A stretch of DNA of 64,000 nucleotides from Cytophagaceae bacterium (lineage in GTDB: Bacteria > Bacteroidota > Bacteroidia > Flavobacteriales > Flavobacteriaceae). The DNA lies in assembly GCA_002710685.1 (NCBI GenBank), contig PALD01000069.1, positions 1 to 64,000 on the forward strand. Direction: 5' to 3'. The notes beneath the pieces are model-generated. The model was not told the origin of the DNA. It saw only the letters and a list, made by a program, of their open reading frames with translations, and ran no database searches. The number at the start of each line of letters is the position of its first letter. The first letter of the stretch is position 1. Made by a program: the position numbers and the translations under genes. This document shows positions 17,501-26,243 of this stretch, in pieces.

Positions 17501-18852
17501 TTGCTGGCAGCTTTTTCGCCTTGAGCGTTTTGTGGGGTATAATAATTGGGTGGGAAACCGTTGAGCTGTCGCCATAGTTCATACCAGATGGGTACATCTT
17601 CCAGCAGAGCAAGTGTGGTAGCCCCGGCACCTATCTTGATTTCTTCTGGCCATGGATGACTATTTTCGTCAGGGGCGAGCAGTACGCGGTACTTGCCATT
17701 GGGGCTGATAAAGTTTTCCATGGCCACGATTTTTGCTCCATAGGTACCAAAGGAACTATTGGGCCACCCGCTGAACACGATGGCTGGCCACCCTTCAAAC
17801 TGTACGCGGGTCCTCTCGCCCACGTGCAAGAGGGGCATGTCTATGGGGTCAACATAGGTCTCCACGGCAATGTCATAGTTTGACGGCATGATGCCCACCA
17901 GGGGTTCTCCTTCCTTAAAGCTCTCGCCCACCCCGCCTTTGATGGCCTTGTTGATGTATCCTGACTGTGGGGCGCGTATATAATACAGCCCCCGGCGCAT
18001 GTCATAATTTGCATAGGCGGTCTCCAGCTTGCTTATATCAGCCTGGGTCTGGTACAGGGAGGTCTCTGCGGTAGAGCGGTCGCTCTGGGCCTTTGATACC
18101 TTCTCGCCATATTCTGCATCAATGCGGTTCAGTTCTATCTCTGCATTGATGATCTCGTTCTTTGCGGCAAGAACCTTGTTTTCCTGGGCAATCCTCTTGG
18201 CCTGGGCTTCCTGTAACTTCAGGCGGTAGTTCTCCAGGTCAGTGAGTGATTTGAGCCCCTCATCATTCAATGTTTTTGCACGGTTGAATTGCAGTTCGGC
18301 AATCTCAAGGTTGGTCTTGGCAGCCTCCAGGTCTATACTATCGCTCCTATATTTTAACCGGCTTTGTTGCAGCTTGTTCCCGGCCTGGTTGATCTTTAGT
18401 TTTTTCTCTTGGTTCAATGCGCCTATTTGATTGCCCAAAAACTGGATTTTTTGTAAATAGGATTCTTTTGAGCTCTCCTTGACCCGTATCTGGTCACCGG
18501 TACGGTCAACAAGCTTGGGGTCAAAGTATTCATTCTTGATTTCTGAAATATGAAGGATGGTATCTCCCTTCTCTACATAATCCCCCTCGTTGATGTACCA
18601 TTTTTCTATTCTTCCCGGTATGGGGGATTGTATGGTCTGTGGGCGCTGCTCAGGCGTCAATGTGGTTACATACCCTTGTCCAGCCACGGTCTGCGTCCAG
18701 GGTAAGAACAACACGATGACCAATATGATCCCGAAGGCAATCAAGAACCTGTTGAAGTATTTTTGGTTCCTTTCGGCAAATACCTTTTTCCCAGATGTAT
18801 ATTCCATCAGGTCGACACGCTCCTTGATCTTGTTGTTTGTTATGTTCAGCAT
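17497..18852 (-). CDS. HlyD-family membrane-fusion (periplasmic adaptor) protein
   Basis: A 451-residue adaptor joining the inner-membrane ABC protein to TolC. One transmembrane helix (about residues 33-52, FLIAFGIILVIVLFLPW) is followed by a split lipoyl/barrel-sandwich domain (IPGRIEKWYINEGDYVEKGDTI and YIRAPQSGYINKAIKGGVGESF). Between them lies a long coiled-coil hairpin rich in Q, K and E (about 110-290), and a beta-barrel follows. The three-base gap to the ABC gene and the ATGA overlap with tolC mark one transcript. Confidence 0.9.
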   Translation of the reverse strand: MLNITNNKIKERVDLMEYTSGKKVFAERNQKYFNRFLIAFGIILVIVLFLPWTQTVAGQGYVTTLTPEQRPQTIQSPIPGRIEKWYINEGDYVEKGDTILHISEIKNEYFDPKLVDRTGDQIRVKESSKESYLQKIQFLGNQIGALNQEKKLKINQAGNKLQQSRLKYRSDSIDLEAAKTNLEIAELQFNRAKTLNDEGLKSLTDLENYRLKLQEAQAKRIAQENKVLAAKNEIINAEIELNRIDAEYGEKVSKAQSDRSTAETSLYQTQADISKLETAYANYDMRRGLYYIRAPQSGYINKAIKGGVGESFKEGEPLVGIMPSNYDIAVETYVDPIDMPLLHVGERTRVQFEGWPAIVFSGWPNSSFGTYGAKIVAMENFISPNGKYRVLLAPDENSHPWPEEIKIGAGATTLALLEDVPIWYELWRQLNGFPPNYYTPQNAQGEKAASK

Positions 18853-18855
18853 GAC

Positions 18856-20523
18856 TTATTTATTAGGTATTATTTTTCCATTTTTAAGCGTGAGTATCCT
18901 GTCGCAGAGTTTCTCCCAGCGTTTTCCACGGCTGGTCACCAAGATGGTCCAGGAGTTTTCCTTGCTAAACAGGAAATTCATGATGTTCTTCTCCTCAGTA
19001 GGGTCGAGCTGGTCCAGCGGATCATTGAGCAGCAGTACGCTGGGTTTTCTCACGATGGCCCGTGCCAGGATGAGTTTTTTTGATATGGAATAGGGCATTT
19101 GTATCCCTTCAGGATAGATCATGGTATGAAGGCCCTGTGGCTGCTGTTTTACAAATGACAATAGCCCGGTGTTTTGAAGTGCCCATTGCACATCTGCCTT
19201 GGGCACGGTATCGTCACCCAGTGTGATGTTATCCAGGATGGTTCCCTCAAAGGGGGATTCTTCGGTTATGGACTGTCCCAGCAGGGAGCGGTAATGGTTT
19301 ATTTTTATGCTTTTCAGCGAAATATCATTGATATATATATCGCCCAGGTCAGGTTGCATGAGCCCTGCCAAAATCTTCAGTAGGGTTGATTTACCAGAAC
19401 CATTGGGGCCATTCAATAGAATTTTCTCGCCCGGATTGATCTTTAGCGTGATGTTCTTCAAGATCTTATCTTCCCTAAACCCTCTATACTGAATTCCATC
19501 CAGCTCAAGCACCAGGGGTTCGCCCATTGTAAAGGGTTCTTCGCCCCTTTGATCTTCAAGCTCCTTATCAACCACCTGGCCCATTTTGTCAAGCGAGGTA
19601 AGGACGTCATAAAAAGATTCAATGCCCGTGATTATTTTTTCAAAAGAACCTATGATGAGCAGGATGATAATTTCTGCCGCGACAAACTGCCCTATGTTCA
19701 TCCGTTGATTGAGCACCAGCATGCCACCTATGGCAAGAAGCCCCGCAGTGACCAGCACCTTAAAGATGATAAGCTGTATAAACTGAATCTTCAATACTTG
19801 AAAGTGACCTTCCCTTGCATCCAGATAATCGCTGAGCATCGCGTCGTTCTTGTTAATGGCCATATTGGTACGGCCGCTCATCTTAAAGCTCATGAGCGAG
19901 CGCGCCACCTCCTGTATCCAGTGGGCGATACGGTATTTATGCTTGGACTCGCGTATGCTGCTGTCCATGCCCCGCTTACCGGTAATCTTAAAACCTATGT
20001 AGATGAGCACAACCAGCAAGAGGCCATAAATGATAAAAAATGGATGGTAGAGGGAGAGCAGGATGAGTCCAAAAACTACCTGCACCAACGCCGCAGGAAA
20101 GTCAATCACGACTTTGGACAACCCTTTTTGAATGGTGAGCACATCAAAAAAACGGTTGGCCAGTTCTGGGGGGTAATAATTGCGCAACTGGTCCATCTTG
20201 ATTTTTGGAAAACGGTAGATAAACTCAAAGGATGACCGTGTAAAAATCTTCTGCTGTACGTTCTCCAGGATGCGTATCTGCATATATTGCAAGATGCCCA
20301 CAAAGGCCACGCCCAGGGTAACCAGAACCACCAGTACAAACCAGGAAGTCGATATCCTTGCACCCTGCATCAAGTTTACAATGGCTTGAATGCCCAGCGG
20401 TACAGAGAGGCTTACAAGCCCCCCAAAAATGGCATAGTATAAAATCTGTAGAAAATCCTTTCGCTCCAGCTTCAATAATCCTACAAAGCGCTGTAAGGGG
20501 GTAAGTTTGGGTTTCTGCTCCAT
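18856..20523 (-). CDS. ABC exporter, fused permease-ATPase with a degenerate nucleotide-binding site
   Basis: A 555-residue half-transporter of the type I secretion/MsbA class without a peptidase domain. The six-helix membrane domain spans about residues 25-310. The ATPase domain has a good Walker A (GPNGSGKST, 372-380), but the later motifs are poor. The signature is YSISKK (478-483) instead of LSGGQ. Walker B ends LLLNDP (497-502) where LLLDEP is usual. The switch-histidine position reads VTSRGKRW, with Ser in place of His. The protein may hydrolyse ATP slowly or work in a different way. It lies between the TetR and HlyD genes with almost no gaps. Confidence 0.88.
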   Translation of the reverse strand: MEQKPKLTPLQRFVGLLKLERKDFLQILYYAIFGGLVSLSVPLGIQAIVNLMQGARISTSWFVLVVLVTLGVAFVGILQYMQIRILENVQQKIFTRSSFEFIYRFPKIKMDQLRNYYPPELANRFFDVLTIQKGLSKVVIDFPAALVQVVFGLILLSLYHPFFIIYGLLLVVLIYIGFKITGKRGMDSSIRESKHKYRIAHWIQEVARSLMSFKMSGRTNMAINKNDAMLSDYLDAREGHFQVLKIQFIQLIIFKVLVTAGLLAIGGMLVLNQRMNIGQFVAAEIIILLIIGSFEKIITGIESFYDVLTSLDKMGQVVDKELEDQRGEEPFTMGEPLVLELDGIQYRGFREDKILKNITLKINPGEKILLNGPNGSGKSTLLKILAGLMQPDLGDIYINDISLKSIKINHYRSLLGQSITEESPFEGTILDNITLGDDTVPKADVQWALQNTGLLSFVKQQPQGLHTMIYPEGIQMPYSISKKLILARAIVRKPSVLLLNDPLDQLDPTEEKNIMNFLFSKENSWTILVTSRGKRWEKLCDRILTLKNGKIIPNK

Positions 20524-21201
20524 CTAAGGGGATTTTAAGAGTTGGGCAATCAGGTTTTTATAAAACATCGTGGGGCCTATACCATCTTTGCAATCTGTGA
20601 TGCTTGAAAAATGCTCGCTCACAAAATGCAGGTTCAATGAACCGTTTATGATGGTGGTGGCCAAGCTCAACGGAAAGGTGTACGTGCGGTCAACGTCCTG
20701 TATCATCGCGCTTACATGTTTTACCAGGTGCTTATAGCTTAAAAAATAACCATGGTCGTTATCTTCATCCACTTTTTTGGTGAGGTAGGATTTTGACGAC
20801 TCGTTGATGATGATATTGTTGAGTGCGACCTCATTGATATGCTTAAAGCGAATGTCTTCCTTCACCGGCATCGCCATGACCTCGATGGCGGTGTTGAGTT
20901 TTTTTACGGGGTCCTTGATATTATTGGTGGCAAGCAATAACTGAAACTCCTTCCATCCCCAGAACCAGGAGGTGATGTACACTAAAAAATTGTGCTTGTT
21001 CTCAAAGTAACGGTAGATGGAGCTTTCGTTAGATTGAATCTCGGCGCCCAACTTCCTGAACGTGAAATCCTCAAAACCTATCTTGTCAATAAGCATAATG
21101 CCATTACCTATAATTTTCTTGCCCAGATCGCTAGATTCAGGGTCTTTTAAATAAAGCCCATCGCTAACGGAAATCTTCAGGTTATTCAATAAATCATCCA
21201 T
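20524..21201 (-). CDS. TetR-family regulator of the exporter operon
   Basis: A 225-residue protein with an N-terminal TetR helix-turn-helix (about residues 25-75: IIGNGIMLIDKIGFEDFTFRK, then SSIYRYFENKHNFLVYI) and a variable all-helical ligand domain. It is the first gene of the leftward operon and abuts the ABC gene without a gap, so it probably represses its own operon and is released by an exported compound. The ligand is unknown. Confidence 0.85.
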   Translation of the reverse strand: MDDLLNNLKISVSDGLYLKDPESSDLGKKIIGNGIMLIDKIGFEDFTFRKLGAEIQSNESSIYRYFENKHNFLVYITSWFWGWKEFQLLLATNNIKDPVKKLNTAIEVMAMPVKEDIRFKHINEVALNNIIINESSKSYLTKKVDEDNDHGYFLSYKHLVKHVSAMIQDVDRTYTFPLSLATTIINGSLNLHFVSEHFSSITDCKDGIGPTMFYKNLIAQLLKSP

Positions 21202-21440
21202 TTGAGCGTATTTGCCGCGAATATAATAGTAATACTATTAATTTTAAAAGTTTTGCTATTGATTTAAGGAATTTTTATGGTTTAGTCAAGATAGAAACCA
21301 GAGATTTATAATGCTGTTTTATTGCATGACATTGATGGTCAGATACTAAGAACGATTAGATGTAAAATATCCTAAAAACCCATTTTGTTTTCAAAACGAA
21401 AAATTATTCAAAGCGGACAAAAAAGTTTTGACATCAAAAT

Positions 21441-21460
21441 ATTAATCGTAATATTGCAAT
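21441..21460. promoter_or_regulatory. ArsR operator, copy 1
   Basis: ATTAATCGTAATATTGCAAT, 17 bp before the arsR start. It matches the 20-mer at 21824-21843 at 17 of 20 positions, including ATTAATCG and TATTGC. The dyad ATCG-N8-CAAT is one base off perfect. Position and similarity suggest ArsR autorepression. Confidence 0.65.
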
Positions 21461-21476
21461 TAAATAAGTTGTTTAA

Positions 21477-21809
21477 ATGGGGTTGACCAAATCTGAAATA
21501 TTTACCGACGAGCAAAATGCCATTGCACAATTTGCAAAAGCATTTGCACATCCTGCCCGGGTGGCCATTTTGCAACAGCTGTTTAAAATGGATAGTTGCT
21601 ATTGCGGTAACCTGGTAGATGAGATAGGCTTGGCACAGCCCACCATATCCCAGCACCTCAAGGAGTTGAGAAACCTGGGGCTTATCAAGGGCAATGTTGA
21701 AGGCACAAGCGTTTGTTATTGTATTGATAAGGAAAAATGGGAGGGGATGAAACATGTTATGACCTTGTTTTTTGACCAGGATATTGAGGCTACGGGTGAC
21801 TGTTGCTAA
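21477..21809 (+). CDS. arsR: ArsR/SmtB-family arsenic-responsive repressor
   Basis: A 110-residue winged-helix repressor: FAHPARVAILQQLF, the recognition helix LAQPTISQHLKELRNLGLI and the wing GNVEGTSVCYCID. Metalloid-binding thiols are available at Cys41 and Cys43 (SCYCGNLVDE, near the start of the DNA-binding helices as in classical ArsR), in the wing (CYC) and at the C terminus (DCC). It should leave the DNA when As(III) binds. It is transcribed just ahead of the MPE-GcvH-ACR3 genes and shares an operator motif with them. Confidence 0.88.
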   Translation: MGLTKSEIFTDEQNAIAQFAKAFAHPARVAILQQLFKMDSCYCGNLVDEIGLAQPTISQHLKELRNLGLIKGNVEGTSVCYCIDKEKWEGMKHVMTLFFDQDIEATGDCC

Positions 21810-21823
21810 AAAAATTTAAACTT

Positions 21824-21843
21824 ATTAATCGTTTTATTGCGAT
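21824..21843. promoter_or_regulatory. ArsR operator, copy 2
   Basis: ATTAATCGTTTTATTGCGAT between arsR and the metallophosphoesterase gene. It contains a perfect dyad, ATCG-N8-CGAT, and repeats the site upstream of arsR. It ties the three downstream genes to ArsR control even if they have their own promoter. Confidence 0.65.
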
Positions 21844-21892
21844 ATATTAATATAAAGTTGATGACTATTCATTATATAAAAAACAACTTACA

Positions 21893-22666
21893 ATGAGGAT
21901 TGCATTATTCAGTGATATTCACGCAAATTTACCCGCCCTGGAAGCTTTTTTTGATGATGTTGAAAAAAGGGAAATCGACGCCATGTATTGCCTTGGTGAT
22001 TTAGTGGGGTACAATATCTGGCCTAATGAGGTTATAGAAGAAATCAGGAAAAGGAACATTCCCACAATTGCCGGAAATTATGATTATGGTATAGGGAGAA
22101 ACAGCAATGACTGTGGTTGTGCCTATAAAACCGATGAAGAAAAGGAAAATGGTGCGGTATCCATTGCATTGACCAATACGTTGATAAACGATGCCAACAG
22201 GCAATATCTAAGGACATTGCCTGCCCATCTTAGGGTGGAATTTCAACTGAACGATGATAAATTCAACCTGTTAATGGTTCACGGTAGCCCGCGACGTATT
22301 AATGAATACCTTTTTGAGGACAGGGCAGAAAAAAGCATGATACGCATCATGGAGCAAGCTGATGCAGACGTGATGTGCTTTGGGCACACCCATAAACCCT
22401 ATCACAGGATTTTTGAAACTGCCACGGGCGATACCCCACATTTTAGGCATGCCATCAATCTGGGCTCCATAGGTAAACCTAAGGACCGTGACAACCGGGG
22501 CAGTTACGTCATCCTGGATATAGGTGAAAATACATCTGTGATGGACAAGGAAAGTGTCTCCGTAGAATTTGTGAAATTTGAATATGCTATAGAAAAAGCA
22601 GCCCGGGCAGTGGAGGAGAGTATATTGCCAAACACGTATGCAGATAACTTGAGAAACGGATTTTAA
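21893..22666 (+). CDS. Calcineurin-like metallophosphoesterase of the arsenic operon
   Basis: A 257-residue cytoplasmic enzyme of the Metallophos_2 (YfcE/MJ0936-like) group. Binuclear metal motifs in order: Asp8-x-His10 (FSDIHANLPAL), GDLVGY (about 36-41), GNYDYG, MVHGSPR and GHTHKPY. The family splits phosphomono- or diesters. Its place directly behind an ArsR operator and in front of GcvH and ACR3 suggests a role in arsenic handling, perhaps with an arsenate ester or as a phosphate-stress enzyme, but the substrate is not evident. A CGC pair near residue 78 is unusual for the family. The next gene begins 11 bp after the stop. Confidence 0.8.
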   Translation: MRIALFSDIHANLPALEAFFDDVEKREIDAMYCLGDLVGYNIWPNEVIEEIRKRNIPTIAGNYDYGIGRNSNDCGCAYKTDEEKENGAVSIALTNTLINDANRQYLRTLPAHLRVEFQLNDDKFNLLMVHGSPRRINEYLFEDRAEKSMIRIMEQADADVMCFGHTHKPYHRIFETATGDTPHFRHAINLGSIGKPKDRDNRGSYVILDIGENTSVMDKESVSVEFVKFEYAIEKAARAVEESILPNTYADNLRNGF

Positions 22667-22677
22667 ACAACATACCT

Positions 22678-23058
22678 ATGGAAACCACTAAAGACTTCTA
22701 TTTATCTAAAGAGCATACCTGGGTCAAGATTGAAGGCAATACGGGTATTGTGGGTATCACGGCATTTGCCCAAAAAGAGCTTGGCGAGATTGTCTATGTT
22801 GACCTTCCTGATGTGGGCGATACCTTTCAGCAAGATGAGGTTTTTGGCTCAGTCGAGGCGCTTAAAACGGTGAGTGATTTGTTCATGCCCCTTACCGGGA
22901 TGGTTGCAGCGGTCAATGACAACCTTCTAGAACATCCCACCCTTGTAAATGAAAAGCCTTTGACTGAAGGCTGGATGATAAAAATACAAATTGACAACCT
23001 GGATGAAATTTCAACCCTGTTGAACCCAGAGGCTTATAAAAACTTAATTAATCAATAA
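22678..23058 (+). CDS. GcvH-like lipoyl-carrier protein in an arsenic operon
   Basis: A 126-residue protein with the full glycine-cleavage H fold: [32 protein letters not shown] and the lipoyl-lysine hairpin [19 protein letters not shown] with Lys63 as attachment site. Canonical GcvH carries aminomethyl groups on a lipoamide arm. Here no gcvT or gcvP is near; the gene sits between a metallophosphoesterase and ACR3, one base before the latter. The dihydrolipoyl dithiol binds As(III) tightly, so a metallochaperone or buffer role is conceivable. That is inference. It could instead be a spare GcvH that replaces arsenic-poisoned protein. Confidence 0.8.
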   Translation: METTKDFYLSKEHTWVKIEGNTGIVGITAFAQKELGEIVYVDLPDVGDTFQQDEVFGSVEALKTVSDLFMPLTGMVAAVNDNLLEHPTLVNEKPLTEGWMIKIQIDNLDEISTLLNPEAYKNLINQ

Positions 23059-23059
23059 T

Positions 23060-24106
23060 ATGACCCAGAAAAAACTGAGCTTTCTCGATAGGAACCTGAC
23101 CTTATGGATTTTTGTGGCCATGGCCATAGGCGTGGGCCTGGGGTATTTTATCCCCACATTTCCTGATGTCATCAACTCTTTTAGCAGTGGGGCAACAAAC
23201 ATCCCCATTGCAATAGGCTTGATATTGATGATGTACCCGCCCCTGGCAAAGGTCAATTATGCACTGTTGCCCAAGGTGTTTAAAAACACAAAGATACTTT
23301 CCATTTCACTTGTACTGAACTGGATAATAGGCCCTGTGCTGATGTTCATACTGGCAATTACCTTTTTAAGGGATTATCCCGAATATATGGTTGGCCTTAT
23401 CTTAATAGGTCTGGCACGGTGCATAGCCATGGTCCTGGTGTGGAACGACCTTGCCGAGGGCAGCAGTGAATATGGGGCCGGCCTGGTGGCACTGAACAGT
23501 ATTTTTCAGGTATTTGCGTACAGTTTTTACGCTTGGATATTCATCACCATCCTCCCGCCTTATTTTGGTTTTGAAGGGGCCATGGTGGATATTTCAATTG
23601 GCACCATTGCCGAAAGTGTTGCCATCTATCTGGGCATTCCCTTTGTCATGGGCATCTTGAGCAGGCTTGTCCTGGTAAGGTTAAAAGGGGAGGAGTGGTA
23701 CACGCATACCTTTATCCCCAGGGTCTCGCCCATGACCTTGATAGCCCTCCTGTTTACCATTGTGGTCATGTTTTCCCTAAAAGGTGAATTGATTGTGGAG
23801 ATCCCCATGGATGTCCTAATCATAGCCATACCCTTGCTCATCTATTTCACGTTGATGTTCATCATTGGCTTTTTTGTCACCAAGGCCACGGGCGCAACGT
23901 ATGACAAGACAACTTCAGTGGCATTTACGGCCGCCGGGAATAACTTTGAGCTGGCAATCGCCGTTGCCATTGCTGTTTTTGGACTCAATTCTGGACAGGC
24001 ATTTGCGGGCGTCATAGGTCCATTGGTCGAGGTTCCCGCGTTGATTCTGCTGGTTCGGGTTTCTTTTTGGTTAAGAAAAAAATATTTTAAAAAAGAGCAT
24101 CCCTAA
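23060..24106 (+). CDS. acr3: ACR3-family arsenite efflux permease
   Basis: A 348-residue inner-membrane antiporter with about ten transmembrane segments that expels As(III). ACR3 marks are [18 protein letters not shown] with the conserved Cys121, and [16 protein letters not shown] and [13 protein letters not shown] with the conserved Glu near the C terminus. It is the last gene of the arsR-controlled set, one base after the GcvH-like gene. An arsenate reductase (ArsC) is absent from this locus, so As(V) would have to be reduced elsewhere. Confidence 0.92.
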   Translation: MTQKKLSFLDRNLTLWIFVAMAIGVGLGYFIPTFPDVINSFSSGATNIPIAIGLILMMYPPLAKVNYALLPKVFKNTKILSISLVLNWIIGPVLMFILAITFLRDYPEYMVGLILIGLARCIAMVLVWNDLAEGSSEYGAGLVALNSIFQVFAYSFYAWIFITILPPYFGFEGAMVDISIGTIAESVAIYLGIPFVMGILSRLVLVRLKGEEWYTHTFIPRVSPMTLIALLFTIVVMFSLKGELIVEIPMDVLIIAIPLLIYFTLMFIIGFFVTKATGATYDKTTSVAFTAAGNNFELAIAVAIAVFGLNSGQAFAGVIGPLVEVPALILLVRVSFWLRKKYFKKEHP

Positions 24107-24134
24107 AATTCAAAGCAACATGATCTTGTAAAAG

Positions 24135-24158
24135 TTTATTTCGCTATAGCGAAATAAA
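24135..24158. terminator. Perfect palindrome between convergent genes, likely bidirectional terminator
   Basis: A 24-bp perfect palindrome centred on TTTCGCTATAGCGAAA (24139-24154), with A- and T-rich arms, lies between the acr3 stop and the GH43 stop. It is also a member of the TTTCGC...GCGAAA palindrome family seen throughout the window. Confidence 0.6.
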
Positions 24159-24159
24159 A

Positions 24160-25965
24160 TCACTCCACTTTAATTGTCCCACTGCGTTTAGAAATCCCGT
24201 TTTCATTGAAGGATTCAATGGTGAAATAATACGTTTGGTCACGGTCCAGTGAGCGCATAAAAAGTGTATTCTTGTCATAGACCAGCCAGGATTGATACAG
24301 TTTATCTGGCGCGATACCCCAGCGTATGTTATATCCCTGGGCATTATTTACGGGTTTCCAGGAGAGGCTGGCATCGCGCTTATCTTCTTCTCGTTTTACC
24401 TCAAATCCTTTTACCATCGCTGGCTGTTTGCCCATGCCTTTACCAAAGACACGAACCTCTGAAAGTGCCAGGTTCTTGCCGGGGACCTTGATGTTCTTGT
24501 AGCGCACTAATTTTGCCCTCACGGGTTGGGGTAATGCCAAATATGCATTGGGGCTGTCCTTATAGCTGGTTGAATGGTCAACCACGGTTTGCCATGTGCT
24601 ACCATCTTCTGAGACTTCAATGATAAAGCGGTGTTTCAACCCTTCTACCCGGGTATAGATACCTGATTCCTGGTCATGAAAATTGAGTTGAATTGCATAT
24701 ATGTCACCGGGATTTTTCATTTCTATCTCCACCCATTGCCTGTCATCGTTTGCATCAGCCACCCAAAAGGATTTCGGGTTTTCATCGGTTAAAACCCCTG
24801 CGGTTATTTTGCCTTGAGCATTAACTTTTTGCGGTATTTGCGTGACTTTAAAATCGCCGTCTGTGATCGTGCTTTTAGTAACCTGCAACTGTGAAGAAGA
24901 CACGGTGGCCTTGCCCTGGTAAGACAGTAACATCCAGCCGGTGTGTTGACCCGCTTTTGTGGGGTGGCTGGGGGCATACAGCGGGTAGTCACCATAACTG
25001 GTGTTGGCGTGCATGAGTCCATCATGGTCAAAATAAGTGGGAAACATGGCCAGGCGACGCTCCCAGTGCGAGTTTGACGCCAGTGCCATCGTGGCAAAAT
25101 GCCAGTACTGGCCATTGGTCTGCTTTACGGTGATGCCATGGCCGGCACCATTGGTAAATCCGCCGGGTTTAAAACTCATGGGGTTGCTGGGCATGTATGT
25201 AAAAGGGCCCAGGGGTGTTTCACCAATGTACACACCATCAGCATACACATTGAACTGTGTGCCTGGCGCGGCATATTGTAAATAGTATTTTCCGTTGTGT
25301 TTTGTCATTGATGCGCCTTCCATGTACCCTTCTTTAATGGTAGGATGATAGTTATTTTCGCCAAAGCGTTCCCAGCCATGTTCTTCTTCCACGAGGTTGA
25401 TGAGGTCTTTTTTCTCGCCCGTTTCCAGCATGCGATCGTCTTTATCGAGCATCTTGACACGTATGGGGTGCACGTTTGACGAGCCCCAGTACAGATAGGT
25501 CTTGCCATCATCGTCAATAAAAAGCTCAGAGTCCTGAATGTTGTTGCTTATGGATGCCACGGGTGTCCACTTGCCATCTTTGGGATTATCGGTGTGGATG
25601 ATACTGCCATAACCTGCGGGGTCCCCGGCAAAATAGAGCAGCGAATCTTTATAGTTGAATGCCGTGGGTGCGTTGCTCCCTTCAAAGTACCATTGTGCGG
25701 GCTTGATAAAATCCCAGTGCACCAGGTCAGTTGAATGCCAGTAGCCAAAGGACCGGGTGACAAACATGTAATATTCCCCACGAAACTCAACCACGGCCGG
25801 GTCTGCACCAGAGCGGTATGATATATTGTTTGCAGAGTTGTACACCATATAGGTATAATCAATGTCCAGTGGATTGATATAGGTCTCGGGGACGGTTTCT
25901 TGCGCTCCTGTTTTTGTGTTGAACACGAAAAGGAAAAAAGCAATCATGTATACGCTATACTTCAT
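24160..25965 (-). CDS. Secreted glycoside hydrolase family 43 with F5/8C and Fn3 domains
   Basis: A 601-residue exported enzyme. Signal peptide residues 1-22; GH43 five-bladed propeller about 30-345, with the catalytic-base region ISYRSGADPAVVEFRGEYYMF and later acidic blocks (NIQDSELFIDDDGKTYLYWG, KEGYMEGASM). A discoidin/F5-8C-type carbohydrate-binding domain spans about 390-510 (SFWVADANDDRQWVEIEMKN), and an Fn3-like module ends the protein. GH43 enzymes act on arabinose- or xylose-containing or related glycans. The ATG at 25965 is preferred over a TTG nine bases upstream. No SusCD pair or second hydrolase adjoins it, so it may act alone. Confidence 0.85.
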   Translation of the reverse strand: MKYSVYMIAFFLFVFNTKTGAQETVPETYINPLDIDYTYMVYNSANNISYRSGADPAVVEFRGEYYMFVTRSFGYWHSTDLVHWDFIKPAQWYFEGSNAPTAFNYKDSLLYFAGDPAGYGSIIHTDNPKDGKWTPVASISNNIQDSELFIDDDGKTYLYWGSSNVHPIRVKMLDKDDRMLETGEKKDLINLVEEEHGWERFGENNYHPTIKEGYMEGASMTKHNGKYYLQYAAPGTQFNVYADGVYIGETPLGPFTYMPSNPMSFKPGGFTNGAGHGITVKQTNGQYWHFATMALASNSHWERRLAMFPTYFDHDGLMHANTSYGDYPLYAPSHPTKAGQHTGWMLLSYQGKATVSSSQLQVTKSTITDGDFKVTQIPQKVNAQGKITAGVLTDENPKSFWVADANDDRQWVEIEMKNPGDIYAIQLNFHDQESGIYTRVEGLKHRFIIEVSEDGSTWQTVVDHSTSYKDSPNAYLALPQPVRAKLVRYKNIKVPGKNLALSEVRVFGKGMGKQPAMVKGFEVKREEDKRDASLSWKPVNNAQGYNIRWGIAPDKLYQSWLVYDKNTLFMRSLDRDQTYYFTIESFNENGISKRSGTIKVE

Positions 25966-26086
25966 GAGGGTCAAGGGTATTAAGGGATGGTGCGTTATTT
26001 TTTAAAGCCTATTTTTTTACCGAAATATTCAGGATGGGCAAATGCACCGCGTTTTCTGGATGTTGATTAAAAACGAACCGGGTAAA

Positions 26087-26120
26087 TATAAAAAAACCAC
26101 TCGACCTGAGTAGTTTTTTA
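26087..26120 (-). terminator. Likely terminator of the AraC gene
   Basis: AAAAACCACTC and GAGTAGTTTTTT form a stem across a GACCT loop (one mismatch), with T-rich tails on both strands. It lies downstream of the AraC gene and upstream of the GH43 gene, both leftward, and suggests that they are transcribed separately. Confidence 0.6.
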
Positions 26121-26243
26121 GTTGAGTAACACCCCTTTGAAAGATTATTGTAATGCAAGAAGATAAAAAATTTTAAAGAAAATATATAACTGACTATCAA
26201 TTATTTAAATCTTTTTAGGGAGTTGTGGCCTATCGTATGGACT

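Noticed and set aside
19549-20235. 228-codon plus-strand frame opposite the ABC exporter
   Set aside because: Antisense shadow; the minus-strand frame has clear ABC domain motifs.
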